A stretch of DNA of 13,219 nt, from positions 1 through 13,219 of the forward strand of contig JALLAP010002125.1 in the NCBI GenBank assembly GCA_036939355.1, written 5' to 3'. The notes under the pieces are model-generated. The model was not told where the DNA came from. It ran no database searches and saw nothing but the letters and a program-made list of their open reading frames with translations. Below are positions 1 to 7,867 of the stretch, in pieces (the stretch's first letter is position 1; every line of letters begins with the position of its first letter). The stretch is from Thalassiosira profunda (taxonomy: Eukaryota > Bacillariophyta > Thalassiosirophyceae > Thalassiosirales > Thalassiosiraceae). The position numbers and the translations under genes were made by a program.

Positions 1-311
1 TCGTCGAGGGCGTGGGTGATCTTGTCCCCGATGAACCGCTCCCGCCGGCTGGTGGAGAGGTCGTCGGCGTCGTTGCGGGAGGAGGTTCGGATGCCCCGCT
101 CCTTGCGGAGGACGTCGGCCTCGTCGAAGCGGGTTTCGCCGAACTGTTTGAGCTCGGCGCGGCTGTACCAGTAGTCTCGTTCGAGGTCCCAGTCGAAGTC
201 GTACTCTCGCCGCACGACGGAGGTGTCCGTGAAGTGGACGCGCGTCTTCCTCAGCTGTTTGGGCTGGAAGTTGGGGCTAGGGTGGTGGTTGACGCGCACG
301 TTGAAGAGCAT
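1..311 (-). CDS. Diatom-type hypothetical protein, N-terminal part (runs off the left edge)
   Basis: Read on the minus strand, an ATG at 311-309 opens a frame that stays open to base 1, giving 103 codons. The start has A at -3 (catcaaccATG), and the frame has no earlier ATG before an upstream stop at 360-362. The protein begins MLFNVRVNHHPSPNF, then shows VHFTDTSVV, an acidic/aromatic stretch, YWYSRAELKQFGE and DEADVLRKERGI. From memory, a 'V.F.D...V' segment followed by a 'WYSR.E...F' block is typical of a large, lineage-expanded group of uncharacterised diatom proteins; I cannot assign a function. No signal peptide or membrane segment is visible. Codon use is GC-rich like the other genes here. 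The opposite-strand frame (12-317) is a shadow. It is divergent from the TCP11 gene, so the two may share a promoter region. Confidence 0.72.
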   Translation of the reverse strand, partial: MLFNVRVNHHPSPNFQPKQLRKTRVHFTDTSVVRREYDFDWDLERDYWYSRAELKQFGETRFDEADVLRKERGIRTSSRNDADDLSTSRRERFIGDKITHALD

Positions 312-902
312 GGTTGATGTGTTCTTCGGTTGGATGATGTGCCTCGGCGATCGCAAATGCTAGAGAATCACGACGCCGCCGCCAGGTTCCAAATTGGAGG
401 CCCTCACGATACCGAGGTTATTATGAAGCTGGGGCCGCGCCGCCGCCTTTGGTTTGCAACTGGCCGCTTGGCTGTGGGGGCCCGCGTTGGAGGGAGCCGA
501 CTTGGCATGCAAAGATTTGGCACACAGGCAATCTTGTCTACAAGCGGTATCCAAGTCTTTTCTACATGCTTGCTTTGCTCGCCAGTCGTGCGTTGAGAAA
601 ATCGCGGTAAAAAGAGTTCCTACGTGGAATTTCCTACGGGAAACGGCCTAACCTGAAATGAGTTTGCTCTCGATTCTTTGGGAGTCGACGCAACGCACGA
701 GCCATCACCTCACCACAACGCCCAACGCAGCCACGCTTCCGGCGGACGGCGGCTTCATAATCAAAGAACATTGCACATCAAAGCACCTACTGCCTCGATA
801 CAACTATCCGGCTCGTCATCGCCCGCCGGCCGCCCACGAAAAAGTTGAGCACATCTTGTGCGCATTCTTATGAAGGGCTCCGCAACACACGTTGCAGAAA
901 CG
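312..902. other. Divergent intergenic spacer (5' regions of two genes)
   Basis: About 590 bases separate the start of the minus-strand gene at 311 from the preferred start of the TCP11 gene at 903. Short frames exist on both strands (for example 330-596 and 454-651 plus), but they overlap one another, lack family resemblance and have mixed codon use. I treat the stretch as 5' UTR and promoter for both genes. I see no convincing TATA box, tRNA or repeat. Confidence 0.5.
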
Positions 903-3900
903 ATGGACCTCTTCTCCCTCCTCGACAAGGGCGGCCTCCCGGGCGAGGGCTCTCCCGAATTCTCCCGCGACGACGACTCGCTCGGCGGCTTCGAGACTCC
1001 CCGCAGCGCGTCCGAGTCCCTCGCCACGCCTCGCTCCCTCTTCTCGACGCCGCCGCGCACCCCCCGAACGCCGCCCCGTCCCACGAGCCACGTCGACGAC
1101 CGCCTCCGCATGCGCAAGTACAAGCTGGCCATGTCGCCGTGCCCCACTCCCCGGGATATTTCGGAGGAATCCCGTCCGTCGTCCGGCGAGGGCGACGTTC
1201 TTTCGGAATCGCTGCAAGATTCCCCGCTCCGTCAACGGGCCACGGACGTGTCCTTCTCCAATTCGAGCGCGGGAGAGACCGGCGAGGAGGACTGGACCGG
1301 ATCCAACGACAGCGGTTCCTATTCGCCCAACGTCACCCCCAACAATTCGCCCCAGAAAAGCGACCTGCTCTCCCTCTCGCCCATCCAGAAGCGCCTCGAG
1401 CGGGCGCGGACGAAGCGCCAGCAGATTTTGGAGGAGCGCGTGCAGAACATCGACAACAAGTCGAGGGAGAAGGTGGAGTCGGCCAGCAAGCGCAAGGAGG
1501 ATGCCACCCTCGAGAAAGTCAGCAGGGCGCGTACCGACGACTCGATCGAACAGGCCAAGTCGAAGCGCGAGCAGATCCACGAGGAGCGGGTCCAGCAAAT
1601 CGACGAAAAGGCGAGGCTAAAGGAGGAGGGGGCGAGCAAGCGCAAAGAAGATGTGACGCTAGAAAAGGTGGAGAAAGCTAGATCCGAGCTGGCCAAGTCT
1701 CCGGCGGCCAAGGAGCGGCGGGAGCAGCAGTTGGCTGAAAGAGTGGAGAGCATCGAGGCAACTTTGGAGTCCAAGAAGGAGGCGAGCAAGCGCAAAGACG
1801 ATGTCACTCTCGAGAAGGTGGAGAAGGCACGGACCGAACTGGCCAAGCCCGAAATGGCCAAGGAGCGGAGAGAGCAGCAGCTGGCATTGAGAGTGGAAAG
1901 CATCGAGGCCACCTTGGAGTCCAAGACGGAGCAGGCCCAACGGAGGCTCGAGCGCCATTTGCTCGAGAAGCAGCAGCGGGCCTCCTGCCAGGAACGAAAG
2001 GAGCGCGCGGAACGCCGCCGGAAGCTCATCTCGTACGAGAAGCGGGCCAAATTGCTGGCGTCCCTCGATGCCAAGCTGGAACGGGCGGCGCTGAACAGCT
2101 CCAAGTACAACGAGGAGAAGGCGACGCGGGCCGCGGAGGAACTTGCCAAGGCGAAGGAGATAGGGAGGCGGGTGAAGGCCGCGCGGACCATCCAGAGTGC
2201 GGTGCGCGCTGCACGTGGCTTTGAAAGTCCTGAAGGCGGGGAAAGTGTGAATTTGAGCCAGCACGAGGCGGCGGGGAGGTTGCAGGGGTGGCTCCGGTGG
2301 CGGGCGCGAGTCTGCGCGAGGAGGCTGCTGGCCGAGGGCGATGGTGCGTCCGAGGCACTATCGGCCTTGGAACAGCTGCTGCAGATCTTCTCCCCGTTGC
2401 CCAAGGACCAGCAGGCGCAGCAGTTCGAGATGCTCAGCTGCAAGATGATGCAGCCAGACACGCTGCAAATGGCTAGGCTGGTGGCCGGCTGCATGCTCCC
2501 CATTCTGCAGTCTTCGTCCACTCTTCTGGATGCCCGGACGCTGTTGTCGCTGCTGTTGATCGCCATCCACCCCAGCGAGGTGTTGGGCGAAGACCTTGAC
2601 CGGCCGCTCGGCGGGATTGATGATGCGAGGACGGATCGGGGCAGCCGATTGCTCGCGTCGGCCTGCCGGGATTTTATTGGAGCACTTCAACTGCTTCTGT
2701 CCAAAAAATCAAATTTGGGTCAAACTGAAAATTTTGAAGTATCGGCCGAGGCAGAAGGCCTAAGGGGCCCCGAGCCGGAAGGCCCACTCTCTGCCGTCTT
2801 CCTCGAGACTCGCAAGAGTCTCCTGGCGGCGCTCACGCTGTTCCAGTGGTGGAAGAGGATGGACCTGGAGCAGCTGCTGGCCAACCTCTCGAAGCAGTTG
2901 GAGCAGAGCTGGGTCGTCTACCTGACCTCGTCGGATACGTTGAAGCACCTCGCCGATGTCACAGGTGTCGATGGGTCAGGTCCGACCCACGCCAATCGCG
3001 ATGACCCGCTCATGTCGCTCCGCCTCCGGCACGAGGCCGGACGCAACGGGAGCCGCTCGCACATCAAACGCATCCGGTCGTCGCTGAACAAGCTGATTGG
3101 CTCGGAGGAGGGCAAGGAGGTGGTGAAAAATGCCAAGGCCGTTGCCTTGCAGGAGATCGAGGATACTGGCGTCATGAGCGAACTCAAGGGAGAGATTGAT
3201 GAGATTTACGGCGGCCTGGGCCTTACTGGAGGCGCTGCAGGTGCCAGCGAGGCTGCAATGAGTGACGGGGAGGAGCAGCTGCCAATGTCTGTCGACTTGC
3301 CGGACGAAATCCTCACGAACCGTTTGCTTGTTCACCGGATTCTGCTGACCGATCCAAGCGACTTTGACAAGCTCTCTTGGGATGGCACCGATGCGCAGGC
3401 GTCTAGTGCCACTCCAGCGGAATTCATGGCCTCTTTCGGGCCACAGGCGGCATTAGACGAGCAAGAGTCGACGGATATGCCCATGCGCATTGCCAATTCC
3501 ATGCGCAAGGCATACTTTGATCAAGTCGTCACCGCTCTCGGCGAAGGCAACTGTGGACCTGCACAGCAGCTGCTGTCAGAGCTGCATGCAAAGATGAAGT
3601 CCTTGCTGCCGTCTCGCCAGGACCTGCACGCGCACATCAACGACGAGGATGTCGCGTCGTGCTCTTCCGCTGGCGACCTGCTTCGGGTGTTGATTCGTTC
3701 CGGATACCTGCTGGCCAATTACCTCGAGTCGGCTGCTCGCGCTCCCACCACGCAAGAGCTCGTTGAACGCTTGGAGGGCTTCATCACTGACGACGATGAT
3801 TCGGCCATTCCTTACGGACTCGAATCTCGGGAAATGATGACGGTTGCATCCGTTGCTTACATCCTGCACAAGGCCGAGCTGTGCCAGATGGACATTTCCA

Positions 3901-4835
3901 ACTACAAACTTGCTCAGGCGGCACCGCTCTTGCACCACGTCGGAAGCGAGTACGAGCGCAAGCACTTCCGCAAGACGGTTGGAGATTACGGCGCGTCCAC
4001 CATTGATGAGCTGAAGCACATGCTTCCCTCGACGTGGAACTGGGTCGAGCAGATGCAGTCCCTGTATGGCGACAGCGAGAACTTGACTGCCCAGTCGAAC
4101 GCAGATCAAAAGATGGACTTCGTCAAGGGACGTGGGTTTGTCGACGGAGTGTTGTTCACGAGAAGTCAGATTGCGTTGCCGGAATTCCTCTCGCTCGATG
4201 TCGAGAGCATCAACCGCATTCGGAGCGAGGCGCGGTGCTGCGTCATTGCATCGGCGCTCGTTCTCCACGCCTGCAACATTTCGAGGGTCAACGTGGGAAA
4301 CAGTGCCATGTCCGACGAGGCCAACGAGGCGCGGGAAGCATTGTCTTGCGTGCTGAGGAAACGGCATTTCCAGCAGGAAGAGCTGGAGTCCAGCGTTGTC
4401 GAGGCTGTCAACGCGCTTACAGCCGCCCTTACCGAGAGAGATCTTGCCGAGGACGAGCTCGCAACGCTGAAGAATCACACGATTGCGGTCTTGCACGGCA
4501 ACGATCCGGTGCTGAAGCTCCTGGACAACCGTGTCCAGAGCTTCTTCCGCTTCGCGTGCAAGTGGAAGTCGGATGCGTCGCAGCCGCTGGAAATGAAGAC
4601 TGGAAGGTCCGTGCTCAAGTCCGAGGGCAACATTGCTCCTCGGCACGGCATCAAATCCACCAAGGAGGAGTTTTCTGTTGCGGCCAAGAAGGAGGCGTCG
4701 CGGCTGGGATTTGCCAACTTTGCATCAGACCTGATTCCGGTGGGCAACGAAGCGCGCAGTATCATTTCCCTGGCCTGCGCCAACTACGGCACGGACATAC
4801 TGGATCGCTTCTTGATCGCAGCGAGCCAGGGGTAG
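903..4835 (+). CDS. TCP11 (T-complex 11) domain protein with N-terminal helical repeats and IQ-like motifs
   Basis: An uninterrupted frame encodes 1310 residues from the ATG at 903, which has a strong context (acgATGg). An in-frame ATG at 870 (weaker context) would add 11 residues. Residues 1-160 are Ser/Pro-rich and probably disordered. Residues about 165-420 are highly charged helix with three 50-residue repeats. IQ-like segments follow: AARTIQSAVRAARGF near 427-441 and a second Arg/Trp-rich one near 456-476. The C-terminal half, about 795-1290, fits the TCP11/SOK1-homology domain: a DEILTNRLLVHRILL opening, LLSELHAKMKSLLPSR, and MDISNYKLAQAAPLLHHVG followed by EYERKHFRK. This order (charged helix, then TCP11) is also seen in plant TCP11-domain proteins. 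Mammalian TCP11 acts in sperm signalling; the role in algae is unknown. An AT-rich, Lys/Asn-rich patch at about 2699-2743 stands out from the GC-rich codon use. It is convergent with the next gene, 94 bases away. Confidence 0.87.
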   Translation: MDLFSLLDKGGLPGEGSPEFSRDDDSLGGFETPRSASESLATPRSLFSTPPRTPRTPPRPTSHVDDRLRMRKYKLAMSPCPTPRDISEESRPSSGEGDVLSESLQDSPLRQRATDVSFSNSSAGETGEEDWTGSNDSGSYSPNVTPNNSPQKSDLLSLSPIQKRLERARTKRQQILEERVQNIDNKSREKVESASKRKEDATLEKVSRARTDDSIEQAKSKREQIHEERVQQIDEKARLKEEGASKRKEDVTLEKVEKARSELAKSPAAKERREQQLAERVESIEATLESKKEASKRKDDVTLEKVEKARTELAKPEMAKERREQQLALRVESIEATLESKTEQAQRRLERHLLEKQQRASCQERKERAERRRKLISYEKRAKLLASLDAKLERAALNSSKYNEEKATRAAEELAKAKEIGRRVKAARTIQSAVRAARGFESPEGGESVNLSQHEAAGRLQGWLRWRARVCARRLLAEGDGASEALSALEQLLQIFSPLPKDQQAQQFEMLSCKMMQPDTLQMARLVAGCMLPILQSSSTLLDARTLLSLLLIAIHPSEVLGEDLDRPLGGIDDARTDRGSRLLASACRDFIGALQLLLSKKSNLGQTENFEVSAEAEGLRGPEPEGPLSAVFLETRKSLLAALTLFQWWKRMDLEQLLANLSKQLEQSWVVYLTSSDTLKHLADVTGVDGSGPTHANRDDPLMSLRLRHEAGRNGSRSHIKRIRSSLNKLIGSEEGKEVVKNAKAVALQEIEDTGVMSELKGEIDEIYGGLGLTGGAAGASEAAMSDGEEQLPMSVDLPDEILTNRLLVHRILLTDPSDFDKLSWDGTDAQASSATPAEFMASFGPQAALDEQESTDMPMRIANSMRKAYFDQVVTALGEGNCGPAQQLLSELHAKMKSLLPSRQDLHAHINDEDVASCSSAGDLLRVLIRSGYLLANYLESAARAPTTQELVERLEGFITDDDDSAIPYGLESREMMTVASVAYILHKAELCQMDISNYKLAQAAPLLHHVGSEYERKHFRKTVGDYGASTIDELKHMLPSTWNWVEQMQSLYGDSENLTAQSNADQKMDFVKGRGFVDGVLFTRSQIALPEFLSLDVESINRIRSEARCCVIASALVLHACNISRVNVGNSAMSDEANEAREALSCVLRKRHFQQEELESSVVEAVNALTAALTERDLAEDELATLKNHTIAVLHGNDPVLKLLDNRVQSFFRFACKWKSDASQPLEMKTGRSVLKSEGNIAPRHGIKSTKEEFSVAAKKEASRLGFANFASDLIPVGNEARSIISLACANYGTDILDRFLIAASQG
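1482..1931 (+). repeat. Three exact-length 150-bp (50-residue) tandem repeats inside the TCP11 gene
   Basis: Units begin at 1482, 1632 and 1782, each with A-S-K-R-K-(E/D)-D-x-T-L-E-K-V, and each is exactly 50 codons. Units 2 and 3 are closest: both continue with EKAR(S/T)ELAK, then AKERREQQLA and RVESIEATLESK. Unit 1 has diverged (SKREQIHEERVQQIDEKARL). The segment just upstream (about 1407-1481, RTKRQQILEERVQNID) matches the second half of unit 1 and looks like a decayed earlier copy. The pattern is a charged continuous alpha-helix or coiled coil that grew by in-frame duplication. Confidence 0.9.
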
Positions 4836-4929
4836 GCTGGGGAGAAGAGGGAATGTAGAGATCACTTGGGTAGATTATTGTTGTATGTAACCGTTTGTCT
4901 GAGATATCTCGGGGTTTGTCCATTGTCAA

Positions 4930-6000
4930 CTATGTATCTTCCTCAAGCATTAACCAGCTCGTGAACGTCCCGCACTCTATCTTCGAGATGTCTGTTGGTA
5001 TACCATACCTCCCCGGATCATCCAACACATGACGTGTGCACATGCATTTCGTTCTCGCGATCAAGGTCAACGCTTGGCAAATCTCCGTCTCTTTATCGAT
5101 GACATCTCGATTGCCGCCCATAAGGCTAAAACCAACTGCAGTAGTTTTGCGAGTTGAAGGTGTCCGTATCAAGGCAGCTGTCATCATGCCGACAATGTGC
5201 GGGACGAATCCTCCACATCCATCGAAGTAATACGCTGAAAAGTCGACGTCTGCAAAGTTGTTGGTGTCTTCCCCTGCATTGTTGTCCCCTGATTCTCCGC
5301 ATATCATTGTTGGGTCAACAGGCGTCAACGCCTCCGCAGCGGTGCAATGCAGAACGTTCGCCGCCGGCAGGTTGTGCTGCTCACGCAGAATGTCACATGT
5401 GGCCAAATGTCGATTGGCGACGTAGCAGCACGATGGATCAACTCCAGCAGTTTGCAATGCGAGCGTCGTGGCGCCGTCGGGCCCATCAAGATAAAACACA
5501 TTGCACGCCCCATCTTTGTCGCCACCCCTCTGGACACGATCGTTGTGGCAGTATCTCGCAAGCGCGACGAAGGCATCGTTGTGAATTTTCTTGAACGCCA
5601 CGTGCTCACTCGAAAAGGCCGTCGGATCGTACTGCTCTTCGAAGCTGTCGCGCGTTCGTAGCAATCCCTCGAGCTCTTTTTGCTGCACGTCCGTCAGCCC
5701 GGTCGATGCCAAACTTTCCAGATATGATATCCTGTCTTCCATCCGCGCATTCTTCTCGCGGCGGCGTTTGGCTTGGCCTACTCGTTTCAGGCGGGCGGCT
5801 TCCTCGTCGTGGATGAGCTGTTGCTCTTGGGATAATAATTGAGGTGATGTCACCGAGGCGGAGGAGGACGACGACGCGAGATCATTACTTTTGGGAGATC
5901 TTCTTGGCCTGCCAGCGAAAGATAATGCTGCCACCGTAACATGATGATTGTCATCAGTCAATCGGAGGGCGACGAACGCCAATACAAGGGACCCGATCAT
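4930..6000 (-). CDS. Hypothetical protein with a Rossmann-like core (possible SAM-methyltransferase relative), perhaps targeted to an organelle
   Basis: The minus-strand frame encodes 356 residues without interruption. The N-terminus has a short hydrophobic run (LVLAFVAL, residues 5-12), then VAALSFAG at 23-30, then basic and Ser-rich sequence. This loosely resembles a diatom plastid presequence with F at the cleavage site, but the polar DDNHH between makes it uncertain. Residues about 55-125 form a charged helix. The conserved-looking core has NVFYLDGPDGATT (167-179), CCYVANRH (191-198), VLHCTAAEAL (216-225), FSAYYFDGCGG (254-264) and VGFSLMGGNRDV (289-300). A glycine loop after a beta strand, followed by an acidic 'YFDGCGG' strand, is what an AdoMet-dependent methyltransferase fold could look like, but no family signature is decisive. 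A probable intron upstream (6014-6088) could instead join an exon at 6195-6089 in frame, extending the protein by 40 residues. I cannot name a substrate. Confidence 0.72.
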   Translation of the reverse strand: MIGSLVLAFVALRLTDDNHHVTVAALSFAGRPRRSPKSNDLASSSSSASVTSPQLLSQEQQLIHDEEAARLKRVGQAKRRREKNARMEDRISYLESLASTGLTDVQQKELEGLLRTRDSFEEQYDPTAFSSEHVAFKKIHNDAFVALARYCHNDRVQRGGDKDGACNVFYLDGPDGATTLALQTAGVDPSCCYVANRHLATCDILREQHNLPAANVLHCTAAEALTPVDPTMICGESGDNNAGEDTNNFADVDFSAYYFDGCGGFVPHIVGMMTAALIRTPSTRKTTAVGFSLMGGNRDVIDKETEICQALTLIARTKCMCTRHVLDDPGRYGIPTDISKIECGTFTSWLMLEEDT

Positions 6001-6013
6001 CCGCGAAGCGCAT

Positions 6014-6088
6014 CTATCAGCGGATGTTGATGTTTGATGTGTGGTTGGTGATTGTGGTTTGAGATGTGAGGGCTATGTATCTACTTAC
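6014..6088 (-). other. Probable 75-nt intron at the 5' end of the gene at 4930-6000
   Basis: On the minus strand CAGAC is followed by GTAAGT (6088-6083), a near-perfect donor, and 75 nt later by CTGATAG|ATGCGC (AG at 6015-6014). The length matches the 74-nt intron in the transporter gene. Removing it joins an upstream frame starting at ATG 6195-6193 (35 codons plus 2 nt) in phase with the frame of the 356-residue protein, with no stop. Either this is a 5' UTR intron and translation starts at 6000, or the true start is 6195. The upstream peptide (MRRHVLIVSVWRR...) is not recognisable, so I do not extend the CDS. Confidence 0.45.
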
Positions 6089-6356
6089 GTCTGGTAGATA
6101 TCCTCTCCTCTTCTCCTGCTCTGCTTCGTGCAATCGGCCTCTTCTAGAGTGGATGTTCTCCGCCAAACCGAGACAATAAGCACGTGTCGTCGCATGGCAG
6201 ATTCTCGAGACGCATCTCTCGAACCTCGCTCTGGGGTGGTATCGTATCCTTCTTTTCAATCGAGTGCAGATCCTTGTTCGCATTCATCGATGCAATGCCA
6301 GCAATCGCATGTATCAACATAGACACGCAGTGTTTGCAGATTCGAGAGATTAACTT

Positions 6357-6749
6357 TTACGTGCCCCAAAAGGCTCTTAAAGGAGAATCGTTTCCGTCCG
6401 ACACCACAACAGCGTCGGGAGGCGATGTGCTTAGATGAAATAAGGTCGTCGTAGATAAGATGCAGAGAGCTTCTGGCCCTGCTTGCAGATTAGCGGCAGG
6501 TTGGTACAAATGCCAGGCGAAGCTCTTGAAGAAGTCCTCTCGCGTCGCGTGGAATGATCTTGGAGGTGCGACGCTGGTCGAGGCTTCTGCTTGATGTAAA
6601 CGAAGAAATCGGGTCCCTGCCATTGCAAGGGCAAGGGAGGCCGGGGTATCATGTGAAAGATGAAATATGTAGAAGGGTCCGTCGTGGCTTGATGGAGGTC
6701 GAAAGTTGCCGGTTGATGTTTCCGGGAGACTTGAGGGGTAGCTAGCCAT
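6357..6749 (-). CDS. Possible small hypothetical protein or exon (130 residues)
   Basis: A minus-strand frame from ATG 6749-6747 runs 130 codons to TAA, and stays open upstream to about 6839 without another ATG. The start context is cacATGg, with G at +4 but not A at -3. The peptide is not low-complexity: segments such as DGPFYIFHL, REDFFKSFAWHLYQPAANL and PDAVVVSDGNDSP (111-123) look protein-like. I recognise no family. It sits between two minus-strand genes, downstream of the one ending at 6872 and upstream of the 5' exon candidate at 6195, so it could be a separate gene, an exon of a neighbour or chance. The base composition is less GC-rich than the confident genes. Nothing else is supported between 6196 and 6871. 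Confidence 0.35.
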   Translation of the reverse strand: MASYPSSLPETSTGNFRPPSSHDGPFYIFHLSHDTPASLALAMAGTRFLRLHQAEASTSVAPPRSFHATREDFFKSFAWHLYQPAANLQAGPEALCILSTTTLFHLSTSPPDAVVVSDGNDSPLRAFWGT

Positions 6750-6871
6750 GTGCTCTAGCGCCTTGATAGCTTGATGCTTGCTTGCAGCGTCTTCGTGCAC
6801 CGTCCGTGGCAGACGGCTGTAGCTTGAAGAGATATGCACATATGATGTGCTCGTCGCCTCGCCGCGGCCTT

Positions 6872-7306
6872 CTACAGGCCGGAGAGGTCGGGAATGAGGG
6901 GAGCCGCGGCCCGGCGGAGGAGGCGGCGGGCCGCGGCCTCGTCGTTCTCGTCTTGGGGCCGGTCCGCCGGCGCCGGACGCCAGGGAAGGACCGCCGGGGG
7001 CGCCGGGCGGACGGCGCGGCGGAGGAGGCGGCGGGCCGCGGCCTCCGTGCCCTCCTGGGGATTGCCGCCGCCGCCGACGACCTTGTTGGGGCCAATGCCG
7101 AGCTTGGCGAGGCTCTCGGTGGGAGGGGACGGCGGCTCGGCGGCCGCGAGGAGGTCCACCATCACCGTCCGCCCGCGGGCGGCGAGGGACGGCGGGGAGC
7201 GGAGGGCGTAGGGGCGGTGGCCAGCGGTCTTGGTGGGCGTCCGGAAGCTTGCGTCGGCGACGGCCGAGGAGACGTGGGCGGGCGTGGCTCTCGCGGTGAC
7301 CTTCAT
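6872..7306 (-). CDS. Small Ala/Arg/Pro-rich hypothetical protein with a repeated helical block (144 residues)
   Basis: The ATG at 7306-7304 (context acgATGa, A at -3) opens 144 codons ending ...LIPDLSGL. The coding strand is very GC-rich compared with the flanks, which fall sharply to AT-richer sequence at both ends, consistent with a real gene. Residues 1-50 are basic and Ser/Thr/Ala-rich, with possible phosphorylation-like SP/TP sites. Residues 51-70 (DLLAAAEPPSPPTESLAKLG) are Pro-rich. An amphipathic block EAAARRLLRRA occurs at 88-98 and again at 123-133, joined by a Pro-rich linker. I see no signal peptide, membrane span or known domain. The frame remains open upstream to 7675, but that part resembles UTR: codon use is mixed and it contains short tandem repeats. 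Function unknown. Confidence 0.55.
   Translation of the reverse strand: MKVTARATPAHVSSAVADASFRTPTKTAGHRPYALRSPPSLAARGRTVMVDLLAAAEPPSPPTESLAKLGIGPNKVVGGGGNPQEGTEAAARRLLRRAVRPAPPAVLPWRPAPADRPQDENDEAAARRLLRRAAAPLIPDLSGL
6912..7045 (-). repeat. 29-bp perfect direct repeat, copies 105 bp apart
   Basis: The same 29 bases occur at 6912-6940 and 7017-7045, in the same orientation and reading frame (spacing of 35 codons). They encode the EAAARRLLRRA block of the small protein. The run is rich in GGC/GAG triplets on the plus strand. It suggests an in-frame segmental duplication kept at the DNA level. Confidence 0.85.
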
Positions 7307-7477
7307 CGTGGCGGAATCTGGAATGAAGGTGAATGTGAACCTCTGTTGCAAATTATGAGCTGCTCGTCTCGTTGAACTGTCTGTGAGTGTTGTGAGGAAG
7401 GTGCTCCGCACCGTGCCCGAAGCAAAGCCGAAGATGCCCAGCTGCGCGCGTCTGCAAAATAGTCCGAAAGATCCACC

Positions 7478-7519
7478 AATGCGATGATTCCTGCGTGCAA
7501 TGCGATGCTTCCTCCGTGT
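7478..7519. repeat. Imperfect 21-bp tandem duplication
   Basis: Units 7478-7498 and 7499-7519 both begin aatgcgatg and share ttcct...cgtg, differing at three positions. They lie in the presumed 5' region of the small minus-strand gene. Confidence 0.75.
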
Positions 7520-7582
7520 CGGTACGTCAGTCAACGTCGTCGTCGTGACTCGCCCTTCCCCTGTCGCTCTTCGGCACTTTGA

Positions 7583-7608
7583 CCACTCCGAGATTCCACT
7601 CCGAGATT
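7583..7608. repeat. Perfect 13-bp tandem duplication
   Basis: ccactccgagatt is present twice back to back (7583-7595 and 7596-7608). It is noncoding as far as I can tell, and no function is evident. Confidence 0.8.
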
Positions 7609-7867
7609 CTTCGCGGCACTTTCGACCGTCAAAAGTGCCTCCGCGGAAACCCTGGCGTTTGCCCTTTCGCTTCATCGTCCGGTTCCACTTGTAGGAACAC
7701 TACATTTTTGCGCATGTACCTTTGAATCAAACAATATTCATTCCTTGGTTGGTGTATAAATTCGCATAAGATGCATTCGTTGATTGTACCAGAGGAATCA
7801 GTTGGCGCAACTCGTGCGGCTTTGACCCCTCACATTTCTTTCTTGTGATTTCAAAGTGCGGCTTCCA

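Noticed and set aside
1319..2566. 415-residue minus-strand open frame inside the TCP11 gene
   Set aside because: It is a shadow of the charged repeat region: Ser/Arg/Ala-rich, with no domain, while the plus frame has clear TCP11 family features.
2720..2760. Short GT...CAG intron in the AT-rich patch of the TCP11 gene
   Set aside because: Only 36 nt, poor donor and in frame either way; shorter than the introns seen elsewhere in the window.
3576..4646. 356-residue minus-strand open frame opposite the TCP11 domain
   Set aside because: The plus strand encodes the conserved TCP11 core over the same bases; the antisense frame is a by-product of GC-rich third positions.
4034..4858. 274-residue plus-strand frame overlapping the end of the TCP11 gene
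   Set aside because: Out of frame with the TCP11 domain and of unnatural composition (Arg/Gln/Gly-rich); it is a shadow.
6782..7375. 197-residue plus-strand frame opposite the small repeat protein
   Set aside because: Gly/Arg-rich reading of the same GC-rich block. The minus frame has a better start context and ends where the GC block ends, but this preference is not certain.
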